A model generated the notes under the pieces. It saw only the letters and a program-made list of their open reading frames with translations, was not told the DNA's origin and did not search any database. Below are positions 45,607-53,922 of a stretch of 64,000 nucleotides of DNA, piece after piece (positions within the stretch are counted from its first letter, which is position 1; every line of letters starts with the position of its first letter). The translations under genes and the position numbers were made by a program. The stretch is from Flavobacteriaceae bacterium GF1 (GTDB taxonomy: Bacteria > Bacteroidota > Bacteroidia > Flavobacteriales > Flavobacteriaceae), in the NCBI GenBank assembly GCA_009797885.1, contig WNKP01000017.1:1-64000 (forward strand), given 5' to 3'.

Positions 45607-47181
45607 ATGAACATGAGAGATTTTTCGAAGCCAGAAATGGCCATCAATTCCCGAGAACTACTAGCCGTATTGGATACCTATGAAACCATTATTTTCGACA
45701 TAGGTGACGTAATTTTAAATTGGGACTCCGTACATCCAACATCAGAACCCAAAGGGATAGATGATGTTAGGAAAATGGTCAAACATCCCATTTGGCAAGA
45801 TTTGGAGCAAGGTTTCATCAATAGGGAACTTGCACTTACCCTGTTAAGTAGTGAATTACATACGCCCTTTAAAAAGCTAGGAGAACTTCTTGACCTGAGT
45901 ATTGCAAGTTTAAAGGTCAACCAACCAATGTTGGACGTTCTGGTAACGTTACATGAAAGAAATAAAAATATTCTTTGCCTATCAAATATAGATTTGGAAT
46001 CCTTTGCTCACCTATATTCAAATTTCGATTTTTGGAAGTTCTTTGATCGTATTTATGTGTCTGCTTTGTTATATCAGAGAAAACCAGACCCGGCTATTTT
46101 TCAGTACCTGATTTTGAGTTCCTCCTTAAATCCCAAAACCACTGTTTTTATTGATGACAAGTCAGAAAATTTACATCAGGCCGAAGGTTTTGGGATCAGT
46201 ACCCTAAAGTATTCAAAAAATGGCGTTACTTATCGACCAATGTTATACGGGGGGCATATAGAACTCAAAGGTTTTTGCCCTGACCTGACCAAGAAGAAAG
46301 AATTGGGCAAAGCCTATTTACATGGTCGTTTGCGCAATTTCCCTTTTTGCAAAAGTTTTGTAGGCGATGGTGTGGAGCTAACGGCAGGGACCGATTTTTC
46401 AAAAGAGATATTTTCTACCGCGGTAATTTTACATTCCTATTCATCACTGCCCAGTGATATCATGGAATCCATGGCGCAAGAAATCCTGAAACATGATGGA
46501 CAGCACAAATTGCGCTGGTGTTTTTATAAGAATGAAGCAAGACCTGAGCATTTTCCGGACGATCTGGATACAACGTCAATGATATTATCCTTTCTCTTGA
46601 ACAACAACAAGCTCATTGAAGAAGATATCGTTTCCGTTGCAGAACAAATGTTGGACAACCGGAATGAAGATGGTATCATTCAAGTATATTTTGAGGAAAA
46701 TAGACCTAGAATAGACGCCATTGTGGCAATAAATGTCCTGTATTTTATGCATCAGGTGGGTTATGGGGGCAAAAAGGAATTGAAAGATAGCGAGGAGTTT
46801 GTCCACCGGTTTTTGACCAGCGGGAAATATCTGGATGGCACCAGGTATTATCCAGCACCGGATGTCTTTCTTTTTTTCCTCTCAAGATTGGTGGTCGATT
46901 TTCCCAATCGGTTCAATAAATTCCGCCAACCACTTAGTGAAGCCCTTATATCACGGGTAAATTGTACTTCTTTTCCATTGGAACGTGCGCTGAGGGTCAT
47001 CGCAATGAAGAAGTTGGGAATTGTCAACAGGATAGATTTTATAAAGTTGCTGGACCATCAATTGGAAGATGGGGGCTGGCCAATGTATGGTCTTTTTATA
47101 GCGCCAAGATCCAATACCTATTTTGGAAGTAGGGAACTTAGTGCCGCCTTTGCCCTAGAGGCCATGGATTTAATGGGTTAG
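45607..47181 (+). CDS. HAD phosphatase-terpene cyclase fusion, drimenol-synthase-like
   Basis: From MNMRDFSKPEM (45607) the protein has 524 residues; the frame is open to 45523 but the added residues look non-native. Residues ~25-215 are a HAD-like hydrolase: nucleophile region 'IIFDIGDVILNWD' (Asp31), 'LCLSNI', 'QRKPDPAIF', 'VFIDDKSEN' (motif IV Asp pair). Residues ~235-524 resemble a terpene cyclase beta-domain with the class II motif D319-L-D-T-T (DxDTT) and a QW-like 'LEDGGWPMYGLF'. HAD plus DxDTT beta-domain is the architecture known from bifunctional drimenol synthases of marine Flavobacteriaceae: class II cyclisation of farnesyl diphosphate to drimenyl diphosphate, then dephosphorylation to the alcohol. 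The neighbouring polyprenyl synthetase fits. Product assignment is inferred. Confidence 0.85.
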   Translation: MNMRDFSKPEMAINSRELLAVLDTYETIIFDIGDVILNWDSVHPTSEPKGIDDVRKMVKHPIWQDLEQGFINRELALTLLSSELHTPFKKLGELLDLSIASLKVNQPMLDVLVTLHERNKNILCLSNIDLESFAHLYSNFDFWKFFDRIYVSALLYQRKPDPAIFQYLILSSSLNPKTTVFIDDKSENLHQAEGFGISTLKYSKNGVTYRPMLYGGHIELKGFCPDLTKKKELGKAYLHGRLRNFPFCKSFVGDGVELTAGTDFSKEIFSTAVILHSYSSLPSDIMESMAQEILKHDGQHKLRWCFYKNEARPEHFPDDLDTTSMILSFLLNNNKLIEEDIVSVAEQMLDNRNEDGIIQVYFEENRPRIDAIVAINVLYFMHQVGYGGKKELKDSEEFVHRFLTSGKYLDGTRYYPAPDVFLFFLSRLVVDFPNRFNKFRQPLSEALISRVNCTSFPLERALRVIAMKKLGIVNRIDFIKLLDHQLEDGGWPMYGLFIAPRSNTYFGSRELSAAFALEAMDLMG

Positions 47182-47467
47182 TGTACTTAATTTACCGGGA
47201 GGTGGCTTTAAGGGCCTTTCACCTAGACTGGGTAAGTATTTTAAGAGAAGAATTTGGGGTGTTAAATACTATTTCATGCCAAACTTCTGATAGAACTGGA
47301 ATTTGGGCAAATAAAACCAGATTTTAAGGTCCTGATTTTGGCTACCCAAGAACCCGATAGGCCTTTAAAAAAAACATAACTGTTTTCATCGTGTACACTG
47401 CCCAATTTAGATTCTTTTGAACTCATTTATTTTCATGATGAAAACAAAGAATTGGCAGGGCATTGCT

Positions 47468-47475
47468 TAACTTTG
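47468..47475 (+). promoter_or_regulatory. -7 promoter box
   Basis: TAACTTTG is an exact match to TAnnTTTG, ~95 nt upstream of the Crp/Fnr gene. No good -33 box was seen. The rest of the gap 47182-47568 holds no gene. Confidence 0.35.
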
Positions 47476-47568
47476 ATTCTACCAGTTTTGACGCTCCTTA
47501 CATCATATTAGGGTACGTTTTAGTCCAGAATATGGAAGTAAGAACCGTGCTTAAAAACCAAGTTTGTT

Positions 47569-48165
47569 GTGAAAAGCGAAATTGATCATTCCCTTGTCCT
47601 GAAAAATGTAAGGAACTACATTAACATTACCGATGAAGAAGCTGATTTTTTTGTTTCCCTTCTTACCTATAGAAGGTTAAAGAAAAAACAGTTCTTATTG
47701 CAAGCCTATGATGTTTGCAAATATGAGACTTTTATAGTCAAGGGTTGTCTCAAAGAATACTTCACGGATTATGAAAATGACAAAGACCACATCATACGCT
47801 TTGTCACGGAAGGTACATGGACCTCGGACGTGGAAAGCTTTGCGAAGGAGACCCCTTCGTCATTGAACATAGAAGCAATGGAGGATTGCGAACTGTTACA
47901 GCTAGATTATTCCTCTTTGGAACTATTGTTCCAGACCTATCCCAAATTTGAAAGATGGTGTCGACTTATTTTTGAAAAGAACTATATCGAATTCCAAAGC
48001 AGGATCATCAAAAACCTTTCCTTGTCCGGCAAAGAAAAATACCTTGATTTTTTAAGTGAATATCCCGGCCTGTCCAATCGAATCCCACAGCATCAAATCG
48101 CGGCCTACCTCGGTATCACCCCGGAATTTCTCAGCAAAATAAGACAACAATTGGCCAGGGAATGA
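47569..48165 (+). CDS. Crp/Fnr-family transcriptional regulator
   Basis: A 198-residue protein with a GTG start. Residues ~1-120 form a cyclic-nucleotide-binding-type beta-roll ('YRRLKKKQFLLQAYDVCKYETFIVKGCLKEYF', 'IIRFVTEGTWTSDVESF'), and the C-terminus a winged helix ('NRIPQHQIAAYLGITPEFLSKIRQQLARE'). The phosphate-binding cassette of true cAMP receptors is not evident, so it is of the Bacteroidota type with unknown ligand. It lies 124 nt upstream of the SnoaL-DoxX-flavoprotein run in the same direction and probably controls it. Confidence 0.88.
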   Translation: MKSEIDHSLVLKNVRNYINITDEEADFFVSLLTYRRLKKKQFLLQAYDVCKYETFIVKGCLKEYFTDYENDKDHIIRFVTEGTWTSDVESFAKETPSSLNIEAMEDCELLQLDYSSLELLFQTYPKFERWCRLIFEKNYIEFQSRIIKNLSLSGKEKYLDFLSEYPGLSNRIPQHQIAAYLGITPEFLSKIRQQLARE

Positions 48166-48256
48166 CCCTCCCATTGAATTTCATCAATGGTTTTCATTGA
48201 ACTAGTTCAATCGTTTTTCCTAAACTTCTTCATCGATTAAAATACTGTTGCACAGA

Positions 48257-48273
48257 TAGTTTTGCATTGTAAC
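48257..48273 (+). promoter_or_regulatory. TTTGYAYTGYAAY promoter box, copy 3
   Basis: TAGTTTTG (exact TAnnTTTG) runs into TTTGCATTGTAAC, 16 nt before the ATG at 48290. It probably starts the six-gene transcript. Confidence 0.6.
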
Positions 48274-48289
48274 TAAAAAATTAGAGACA

Positions 48290-48685
48290 ATGTCAGAACA
48301 AAATCAAATTTTACAATCGACCCGACAAGAGGAACTCTTGTACCAGGTCTCCGAACTCAATCAAATGCTCGTCAATGGTCAACCCTTGGAAGCATTTGAG
48401 AAATTCTATCATGGGGATGTCATCATGCAGGAAAACCACAATCCCCCAACCTTGGGAAAGGATGCCAATCGCGAACGCGAAACAAAATTCTATGGCAATA
48501 TCACCGAACTAAGAAGGAATACCCCATTAAAGGTCGCCACTGGCAAAGATACCACAATGGTAGAGTGGTTAATGGATTTTACCCACAGGGAATGGGGAGC
48601 TGTAGTACTTCATCAGGTTGCGGTCCAGGTATGGGAAGACGATAAGATCATTAAGGAAAACTTTTTTTACTCACTTAAACCATAG
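48290..48685 (+). CDS. SnoaL-like (NTF2-fold) protein
   Basis: A 131-residue cytoplasmic protein with the NTF2/SnoaL cone-fold pattern: an N-terminal helix pair ('LLYQVSELNQMLVNGQPLEAFEKFYHGDVIMQE'), then 'TLGKDANRERETKFYGNI' and a curved sheet ('TTMVEWLMDFTHREW', 'VLHQVAVQVWEDDKIIKENFFY'). Such proteins are small-molecule isomerases or cyclases, or binding proteins. It is the first gene of a run whose members overlap or are separated by a few bases. Confidence 0.8.
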   Translation: MSEQNQILQSTRQEELLYQVSELNQMLVNGQPLEAFEKFYHGDVIMQENHNPPTLGKDANRERETKFYGNITELRRNTPLKVATGKDTTMVEWLMDFTHREWGAVVLHQVAVQVWEDDKIIKENFFYSLKP

Positions 48686-48689
48686 GAAA

Positions 48690-49139
48690 ATGACAAAGCA
48701 ACTCTTTACTACGGATAACAATTATGCCCCTCTTATCTTAAGGGTGGTCCTGGGAACCATTATCATCGTTCATGGATGGGACAAACTCGGAGAAGGCTTT
48801 CAACCCTTTATGCAATACTTTACCGAGGTGCTGGATATGCCCGCTTTTTTGGGTTGGTTGACCGTTTTTATTGAAACAGCGGCCTGTACATTGCTTGTCC
48901 TAGGTTTTGCGACAAGGCTCAATGCCATGCTGGTCTTTGGACTTTTCTTGGGAATGATATTCTTTGTCCACTGGCAGGACGGTTTCCTGATGAACTGGTT
49001 CGGTCAGATGGATGCAGGGGAAGAAGGCTTTGAATACCATTTATTGGTACTGGCCATGTCTGCTGCGCTCTTTGTTATGGGTAGTGGCGCTTTTTCGATT
49101 GACAGATACCTGATCAAGACCAAAACACTGGCGCTATGA
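48690..49139 (+). CDS. DoxX-family membrane protein
   Basis: From MTKQLFTTDNNYAP (48690) the protein has 149 residues; the longer frame to 48618 overlaps the SnoaL gene. Four membrane segments are visible: 'LILRVVLGTIIIVHGWDKLG', 'FLGWLTVFIETAACTLLVLGF', 'LNAMLVFGLFLGMIFFVHW', 'YHLLVLAMSAALFVMGSG'. The 'R...HGxxKL' pattern at the first helix is characteristic of DoxX/DoxD proteins linked to quinone or thiol redox at the membrane. Its stop overlaps the next start (ATGA). Confidence 0.85.
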   Translation: MTKQLFTTDNNYAPLILRVVLGTIIIVHGWDKLGEGFQPFMQYFTEVLDMPAFLGWLTVFIETAACTLLVLGFATRLNAMLVFGLFLGMIFFVHWQDGFLMNWFGQMDAGEEGFEYHLLVLAMSAALFVMGSGAFSIDRYLIKTKTLAL

Positions 49140-49798
49140 GAAAGGTATTGGTGGTAAACGGTAGCCCAAGGGGAGACCGTTCACATTCACGAAGATTGGT
49201 ACAACTGTTCATTGATCAATGGACCGCATTCAATCCAAAGGACATCGTCCACTATCGTGAAGTCGGCAAAGGCAATCTTCCCCATATTTCGGAAGATTGG
49301 ATAGCAGCAGCCTTCACACCCCCAGAGGACAGAACAGCGGAGATGAAGGAAACACTGGGGTTAAGTGACCGGTTGGTGGACGAACTTCTTTGGGCCGACA
49401 CAATCATAGCCGGGGTACCCATGTACAATTGGAGTGTTCCCAGCAGTTTTAAGGCCTATATGGATCAGGTGATGCGCATTGGCAGAACCTGGAAGTTCGA
49501 GAGCGGCAAACCGGATGGGGTCTATGTTGGGCTTCTTGAAAACAAGGAGATGTACCTTGTTTCGGCGAGAGGGGATTACGGTTACGAACCCAATGGCCAT
49601 AATGCCCATATGAACTTCCAATCCAACTATGTAAAACTGGTCTTCGGTATTATGGGAGTTGAGGACATTCGGGAAGTTGTACTGGAAAATGAGGAGTATG
49701 GCGGCGAACAATTCTCCCATTCCATCAAAAAGGCCGAGGGCCGAATCCAACAGCTTTTATCCAAAAGATTCAAAACATTGAAAGAACCCCTAAGATGA
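49136..49798 (+). CDS. FMN-dependent NADH-azoreductase-like flavoprotein
   Basis: A 220-residue flavodoxin-fold protein. 'VLVVNGSPRGDRSHSRRL' is the FMN phosphate-binding loop. 'PMYNWSVPSSFKAYMDQVMRIGRTWKF' matches the AzoR/quinone reductase signature. 'LVSARGDYGYEPNGHN' follows. It should reduce quinones or azo compounds with NAD(P)H. It overlaps the DoxX stop and the SMR start by 4 nt each, so translation is coupled. Its link to DoxX and an efflux pump suggests a quinone-stress or xenobiotic response. Confidence 0.85.
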   Translation: MRKVLVVNGSPRGDRSHSRRLVQLFIDQWTAFNPKDIVHYREVGKGNLPHISEDWIAAAFTPPEDRTAEMKETLGLSDRLVDELLWADTIIAGVPMYNWSVPSSFKAYMDQVMRIGRTWKFESGKPDGVYVGLLENKEMYLVSARGDYGYEPNGHNAHMNFQSNYVKLVFGIMGVEDIREVVLENEEYGGEQFSHSIKKAEGRIQQLLSKRFKTLKEPLR

Positions 49799-50127
49799 AA
49801 GCGTATATGTTTCTGATACTGGCCATAGCGGGTGAACTGTTCGCTACGGCCTCTTTGAAGAAAGCCAATGGGTTTTCAGAATTGATTCCAAGTATTTGTG
49901 CTGTTTTGGGATATGCCGTTTCCGCATTTTTTTTATCCTCTGCACTAAGGGAAATTCCAATTGGAGTGGCCTATGCCATATGGGCAGGCCTGGGTATCGT
50001 TTTTACCGCTGCTCTCGGATGGTTCGTGCACCAACAAAAACTGGACATATCGGGAATTGTAGGTATAGCCCTGATACTGGGCGGTGTACTGGTGTTGAAC
50101 CTAATGTCCAAATCCACGGTCCATTAA
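49795..50127 (+). CDS. SMR-family multidrug efflux protein
   Basis: A 110-residue membrane protein with four helices, of the EmrE type. The essential membrane glutamate lies in the first helix (Glu14 in 'LAIAGELFATASLK'), and 'REIPIGVAYAIWAGLGIVFTA' is the conserved second/third helix signature. It should export cationic or hydrophobic compounds as a dimer with proton antiport. It overlaps the flavoprotein gene by 4 nt. Confidence 0.9.
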   Translation: MKAYMFLILAIAGELFATASLKKANGFSELIPSICAVLGYAVSAFFLSSALREIPIGVAYAIWAGLGIVFTAALGWFVHQQKLDISGIVGIALILGGVLVLNLMSKSTVH

Positions 50128-50138
50128 AGACTCCAAAA

Positions 50139-50780
50139 ATGAAAAAAGTCATCTTCATCTTTATTTTGTTGATCAATTGTATACCCGTCAAGGGTCAAAA
50201 CATTGCTGAGGTCTTTGCTAACAACCAAAATGTGTCACACGAGATTTGGTTGGGTGGCGCACTGACGGATAGCACCCAACTGGGCTTTTTTAACTATACC
50301 CGTTTTAGGTTGGATTATGAAAGTAGTGAAGCCAACGAGTTTTTGAGCTATTCAACAATCAACTATGAACTTATGAACGGTTTTGGGCTGTTCGGTGGCG
50401 CATATGTCTTGGACAACGAATTCTATCCCGTAGTAGGGATGAGCTACTTTGTACAAACGGAGAATTGGTTGGTCAATGCCTTTCCAAGTCTTGAGTTCAG
50501 GGATGACCCCAATGTGGAACTCTTCCTGTTCTTTCAGTTTCACCCAAAGATTTCGAAAGAATTGCGACTGTTTTCCCAACTCATCATAAACAGCAACTTC
50601 GATTTTGATCAACATAATTTCAGTGAACAAAACCTTAGGGTAGGTCTCGATTACAGATCGTTTCAGTTCGGAATAGGATTGGATTCCTCACAGGTCGAGG
50701 TGCAGAATGGCGCAGTGCCAAATACCACAACTACGGATTTCAATATCAACCTCGGAGTCTTTCTGAGAAAAGAATTCTAA
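50139..50780 (+). CDS. Outer-membrane protein of unknown function
   Basis: From MKKVIFIFILLINCIPVKGQ (50139) the protein has 213 residues; the longer frame to 49896 overlaps the SMR gene and lacks a signal. Alternating strands ('TQLGFFNYTRFRLDYES', 'WLVNAFPSLEFRDDPNVELFLFFQFHPKI', 'LRVGLDYRSFQFGIGLDSS') and the terminal 'NINLGVFLRKEF' indicate a barrel. It may provide the outer-membrane exit for the pump, which is inference from context. Confidence 0.75.
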   Translation: MKKVIFIFILLINCIPVKGQNIAEVFANNQNVSHEIWLGGALTDSTQLGFFNYTRFRLDYESSEANEFLSYSTINYELMNGFGLFGGAYVLDNEFYPVVGMSYFVQTENWLVNAFPSLEFRDDPNVELFLFFQFHPKISKELRLFSQLIINSNFDFDQHNFSEQNLRVGLDYRSFQFGIGLDSSQVEVQNGAVPNTTTTDFNINLGVFLRKEF

Positions 50781-51709
50781 TGCGCCACAAAAACAATGGT
50801 ATGAAAACTACAACCCAAAGTATTCCCTGTCCAGAAATAGGCCGTCAAACCGCTGGAAAAGTATTAAAGGGCATTTTAAGGACCTATCCTAAAAAATTGA
50901 CCCTCACCGGAAGTTTAGTATTGATGGAAAATGCCCTGGACCTTTTCTATCCCGTGATTGCGGGAATTGCCCTGGACGCCGTACTGGAAGGGAACCTACC
51001 GACGGCATTTATGATGGTGGTTGCCATTTTTACCTTTTGGTTGATCGGCGCAATTCGACGCGCTGTGGACACAAGGGTATATGCCAGTATTTACAAGGAT
51101 TTGGTGAGCAAAGTAATCGTTAACGAGCGTAAACAAGGATTACCCGCTTCTTCTACTATCGTACATTCAGGACTTGCACGACAGTTTGTCGACTTTTTTG
51201 AAATCCAGGTTCCCGCCCTCGTTACCGCCATTATCTCTGTAGGCGGAGCTGTAGTCATGCTTCTTTTTCTTGAACCTTTAATTGGTATGCTCACTGGATT
51301 GGCATTGTTGGTTTCAATGGCCGGCGGATTTCGGTTTATGGGCAGATCTGAGAAAATCGCCGAATGTCTCCACGAAAGGCAGGAATCGGAGCCACTGGTA
51401 GTTACTACTGGTTCCCCGCTCTTGATAAAAAGGCACTTTCATGTATTGGGGGGGAGAAGGGTACAATTGTCCGATCTGGAAGCTAAGGCCTATGTTGGAA
51501 TAGGAATAATTGCCGCAATACTTTTTGGGGCGTTGTTCATTCATCTTGGCACAAAAGGGGATGCAACCGCAGGTCACTTATATATGCTTATGAACTATGT
51601 ATGGACCTTTGTGTTCAGTTTGGATGAAATGCCCCAACAGATCCAACAAATAGGAAAGGTCAGGGAACTGGGCAGACGCATTGCCCATGGCGATTCAGAT
51701 GATACTTGA
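50780..51709 (+). CDS. ABC-transporter-type membrane domain protein without ATPase
   Basis: A 309-residue protein; its ATG overlaps the preceding stop (TAATG), and an alternative start is M8. Hydrophobic segments at ~45-85, ~150-175 and ~245-285, with 'RAVDTRVYASIYKDLVSKVIVNERKQG' between them, follow the six-helix exporter fold. No Walker A, signature or Walker B motif is present, and no ATPase gene is adjacent. It thus resembles stand-alone ABC six-helix proteins found in Bacteroidota; whether it transports by itself or with a distant ATPase is unknown. Confidence 0.75.
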   Translation: MRHKNNGMKTTTQSIPCPEIGRQTAGKVLKGILRTYPKKLTLTGSLVLMENALDLFYPVIAGIALDAVLEGNLPTAFMMVVAIFTFWLIGAIRRAVDTRVYASIYKDLVSKVIVNERKQGLPASSTIVHSGLARQFVDFFEIQVPALVTAIISVGGAVVMLLFLEPLIGMLTGLALLVSMAGGFRFMGRSEKIAECLHERQESEPLVVTTGSPLLIKRHFHVLGGRRVQLSDLEAKAYVGIGIIAAILFGALFIHLGTKGDATAGHLYMLMNYVWTFVFSLDEMPQQIQQIGKVRELGRRIAHGDSDDT

Positions 51710-51716
51710 AACAGCA

Positions 51717-51774
51717 AAAACCACAAGGTTTCGTTTATCCAAACCGATGGCGGCTGTGGTCCTGTTTTTTGGCA
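51717..51774 (+). terminator. Nested hairpin with T-tract after the six-gene run
   Basis: ACCACA/TGTGGT encloses GGTTT/AAACC; CCTGTTTTTT follows. A plausible terminator for the run ending at 51709, although the loop is long. Confidence 0.4.
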
Positions 51775-51809
51775 TATCTGCACTCATATATAATTAAATA
51801 TAATAGAAG

Positions 51810-53051
51810 TTATTCTTTTATCAAGTATTTCTTACAAAGCTCCAAATTATAGCGAGGAGAAAGCATATGAAATGTTGTAGAGCTAAAGCATACAAAGAAT
51901 AGAACTTCAATATAGAGATCATATATTTTTTTATCCAATTCCGAAGAGATAGATATATTTTGTAGCAAATTTAAAAGTTTCGAGAAAGAAGCTCGTGCAA
52001 TATCAATGGACATATTAATTCCGGCATACAATTGTTCTTCCTTAGACTTATCTGGATATTCTTGCTTACTGAGAAATATGACTGGATTAGAAACTTCATG
52101 TTTTGAATCGCTAAGAATAGAAAATATATCATTTATTAAACAACAATATTCTGCTGCAAACCGCACTGAAGATTTTGTCCTCTCCGACTTTAGAAACTCA
52201 GTTATCTGTGATTGGTTATTAATACTACGTTCTTGACCAAGAATATGCATATGGTTTACAATAACCCATTGAAATCCCGATGAAAGAACTCGAGTATTCA
52301 TATATTCCTCAAGAATAGGTGAATCATTTGAATGTGTATAATTTTCTATTTCATTATGGAAGTATACGATTTGTCGTCGATATTCATCAAATACAATTTT
52401 AAGGGTTTCGGATGTAAGTACCTTATATCCTTCTATATAACAAAGATCAAATAGAATGCAAAATTCATAAAATAATTTCTGGATTTGTTTGTTTTCCGTA
52501 ATATGGGAAACATCTGGAGGTGTTCTAATTTCATGTACATTTTTATCTTTAATTCCATCAAAATGATTTAAAACTTGATTCACAATTCCAAGAATTGATT
52601 TCCCATTAGCGTACAATTTACGCACATCATCAAATAACATATCAAGGAGCCATATCGATGCTGTTGCCAACACCAAATATGTGTGTGCTTTTGAAAACAC
52701 GCTAATACGTTTCTGATTACTGGCATCTTGAGGTTTAATACCATGGGGATAAGTATAGAAACAGTATAATAAACCAAGATCGGTAGCTTTTTGGGAAAAT
52801 TTACCTAAGTTATATTGTTTCAACAAATTATGAACATATTCAGTTCTTTGTTTTTGGTACTCGCAATTTGATTTTGGGGAAAGCTCTGACTTCTTACCAA
52901 TATCAATCCATTTTGATAACCAATCGTCACATAAATACATGGCTTTAAGAACTTCTTTCCATTCGTCATCATCATAGGTTATTTGAGAACCAAACACTTC
53001 ATGAAAACGCTCAAGTAATACTTGATATCCAAGATTCATATTTGCATCCAT
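51810..53051 (-). CDS. Class I terpene-synthase-like protein, divergent
   Basis: A 413-residue cytoplasmic all-alpha protein. Motifs in the order expected for bacterial terpene synthases are visible: 'WLLDMLFDD' (137-142), where DMLFD replaces the usual DDLFD; a possible diphosphate-sensor Arg254 ('NTRVLSSG'); an NSE-type 'NDIFSILSD' (307-315) with Asp in place of the final Glu; and a C-terminal 'SPRY' (398-401) as the RY pair. Together they support metal-dependent ionisation of a prenyl diphosphate, but the substitutions leave activity open. The DNA is much richer in A+T than its neighbours and the gene points against the adjacent island, suggesting separate acquisition. Product unknown. Confidence 0.7.
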   Translation of the reverse strand: MDANMNLGYQVLLERFHEVFGSQITYDDDEWKEVLKAMYLCDDWLSKWIDIGKKSELSPKSNCEYQKQRTEYVHNLLKQYNLGKFSQKATDLGLLYCFYTYPHGIKPQDASNQKRISVFSKAHTYLVLATASIWLLDMLFDDVRKLYANGKSILGIVNQVLNHFDGIKDKNVHEIRTPPDVSHITENKQIQKLFYEFCILFDLCYIEGYKVLTSETLKIVFDEYRRQIVYFHNEIENYTHSNDSPILEEYMNTRVLSSGFQWVIVNHMHILGQERSINNQSQITEFLKSERTKSSVRFAAEYCCLINDIFSILSDSKHEVSNPVIFLSKQEYPDKSKEEQLYAGINMSIDIARASFSKLLNLLQNISISSELDKKIYDLYIEVLFFVCFSSTTFHMLSPRYNLELCKKYLIKE

Positions 53052-53274
53052 AGTAGTAGAGGTTAAGTATATTTCTGTAAATAATTACTTACATTTTATG
53101 TAATTTTAGTTTACAATTAAATTACATGTCTTAGATATTCCAAACCATGGACAATTTCCCATTTAACATGAATGATGGCGTTTTTTGGGTAATTTTTAAG
53201 AGGCCCTGAGGACTTACCCATTTTGAAGGCTTCCCCATTTTTTGGACAGTTTAAGAATCAATTATTTTTAAATC

Positions 53275-53457
53275 ATGAAGAAGAGCAGATTTACCGAGAC
53301 ACAAATCGTCGCGATGTTGCAACAGTACGATTCAGGCATGAAAGTGACCGACATCCGTCGGGACAAGGGCATCACCACGGCCACTTTCTATAGGGTGGAG
53401 AAAATAATGGCGAAAGTACTTTTGCTTTCATTTTCAATAACTTTGGTTCAACGATAA
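53275..53457 (+). pseudogene. Truncated IS3-family OrfA transposase
   Basis: Residues 1-40 ('MKKSRFTETQIVAMLQQYDS', 'VTDIRRDKGITTATFYR') are the typical N-terminal helix-turn-helix of IS3-family OrfA. After 'TFYR' the sequence diverges and stops at 60 residues. No OrfB or inverted repeats were recognised. It is a remnant adjacent to the prophage attachment site. Confidence 0.85.
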
Positions 53458-53656
53458 TTTGCAAGGACGAAAGTCAAATCATGCCTCAAAGCTCCATACA
53501 GTTAGTGCAATTCCAGTGAAACATTGCACACCTGATTGCACACCTTTTTATTGGTTTTAGATGGTTTTGTTTGGCATCAAAAAAATGGATAAAAACAAAA
53601 AACACTGATAATCATACGATTAACAGTGTTTTTGTTGTAACCTATTTCTAGGTTCG

Positions 53657-53703
53657 TCGGGATGACTGGATTCGAACCAGCGACCACACGCACCCCATGC
53701 GCA
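53657..53703 (-). tRNA. 3' half of tRNA-Pro(GGG): prophage attachment site
   Basis: Read on the minus strand: anticodon arm TGCGC-ATGGGGT-GCGTG (anticodon GGG), variable loop TGGTC, T-arm GCTGG-TTCGAAT-CCAGT, acceptor strand CATCCCG and discriminator A. The D-arm and 5' acceptor strand are absent; unrelated AT-rich sequence replaces them beyond 53703. This is what remains at one junction after an element integrates into a tRNA 3' end. The orientation places the element at higher coordinates, where phage genes are indeed found. Confidence 0.8.
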
Positions 53704-53838
53704 TTGTTTGTTATTGTATTTATTGACCTTATATGATATTCAAAGCTAAAATCGCAATATCTTAGCAATATAAATTTCATTTTTAACCCCATTTTCATTA
53801 AAATGGAAAGATGAACGGAAGCGACGAAATAGTCTAAA

Positions 53839-53919
53839 ATGACCAAACAACAAAAAAGGGACTTTTGGATATTGGTACTGTTAATGTTGGTCTGCGGTTT
53901 GTTTCTTTCCTCCGTCTGA
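53839..53919 (+). CDS. Possible 26-residue membrane peptide
   Basis: MTKQQKRDFWILVLLMLVCG continues 'LFLSSV' and stops. A basic start and one hydrophobic span fit a tiny membrane protein, but only composition supports it. Confidence 0.3.
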   Translation: MTKQQKRDFWILVLLMLVCGLFLSSV

Positions 53920-53922
53920 ATT

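Noticed and set aside
53275-53457. Active IS3-family insertion sequence
   Set aside because: Only the first ~40 residues of OrfA remain; no OrfB, frameshift site or terminal inverted repeats were found.
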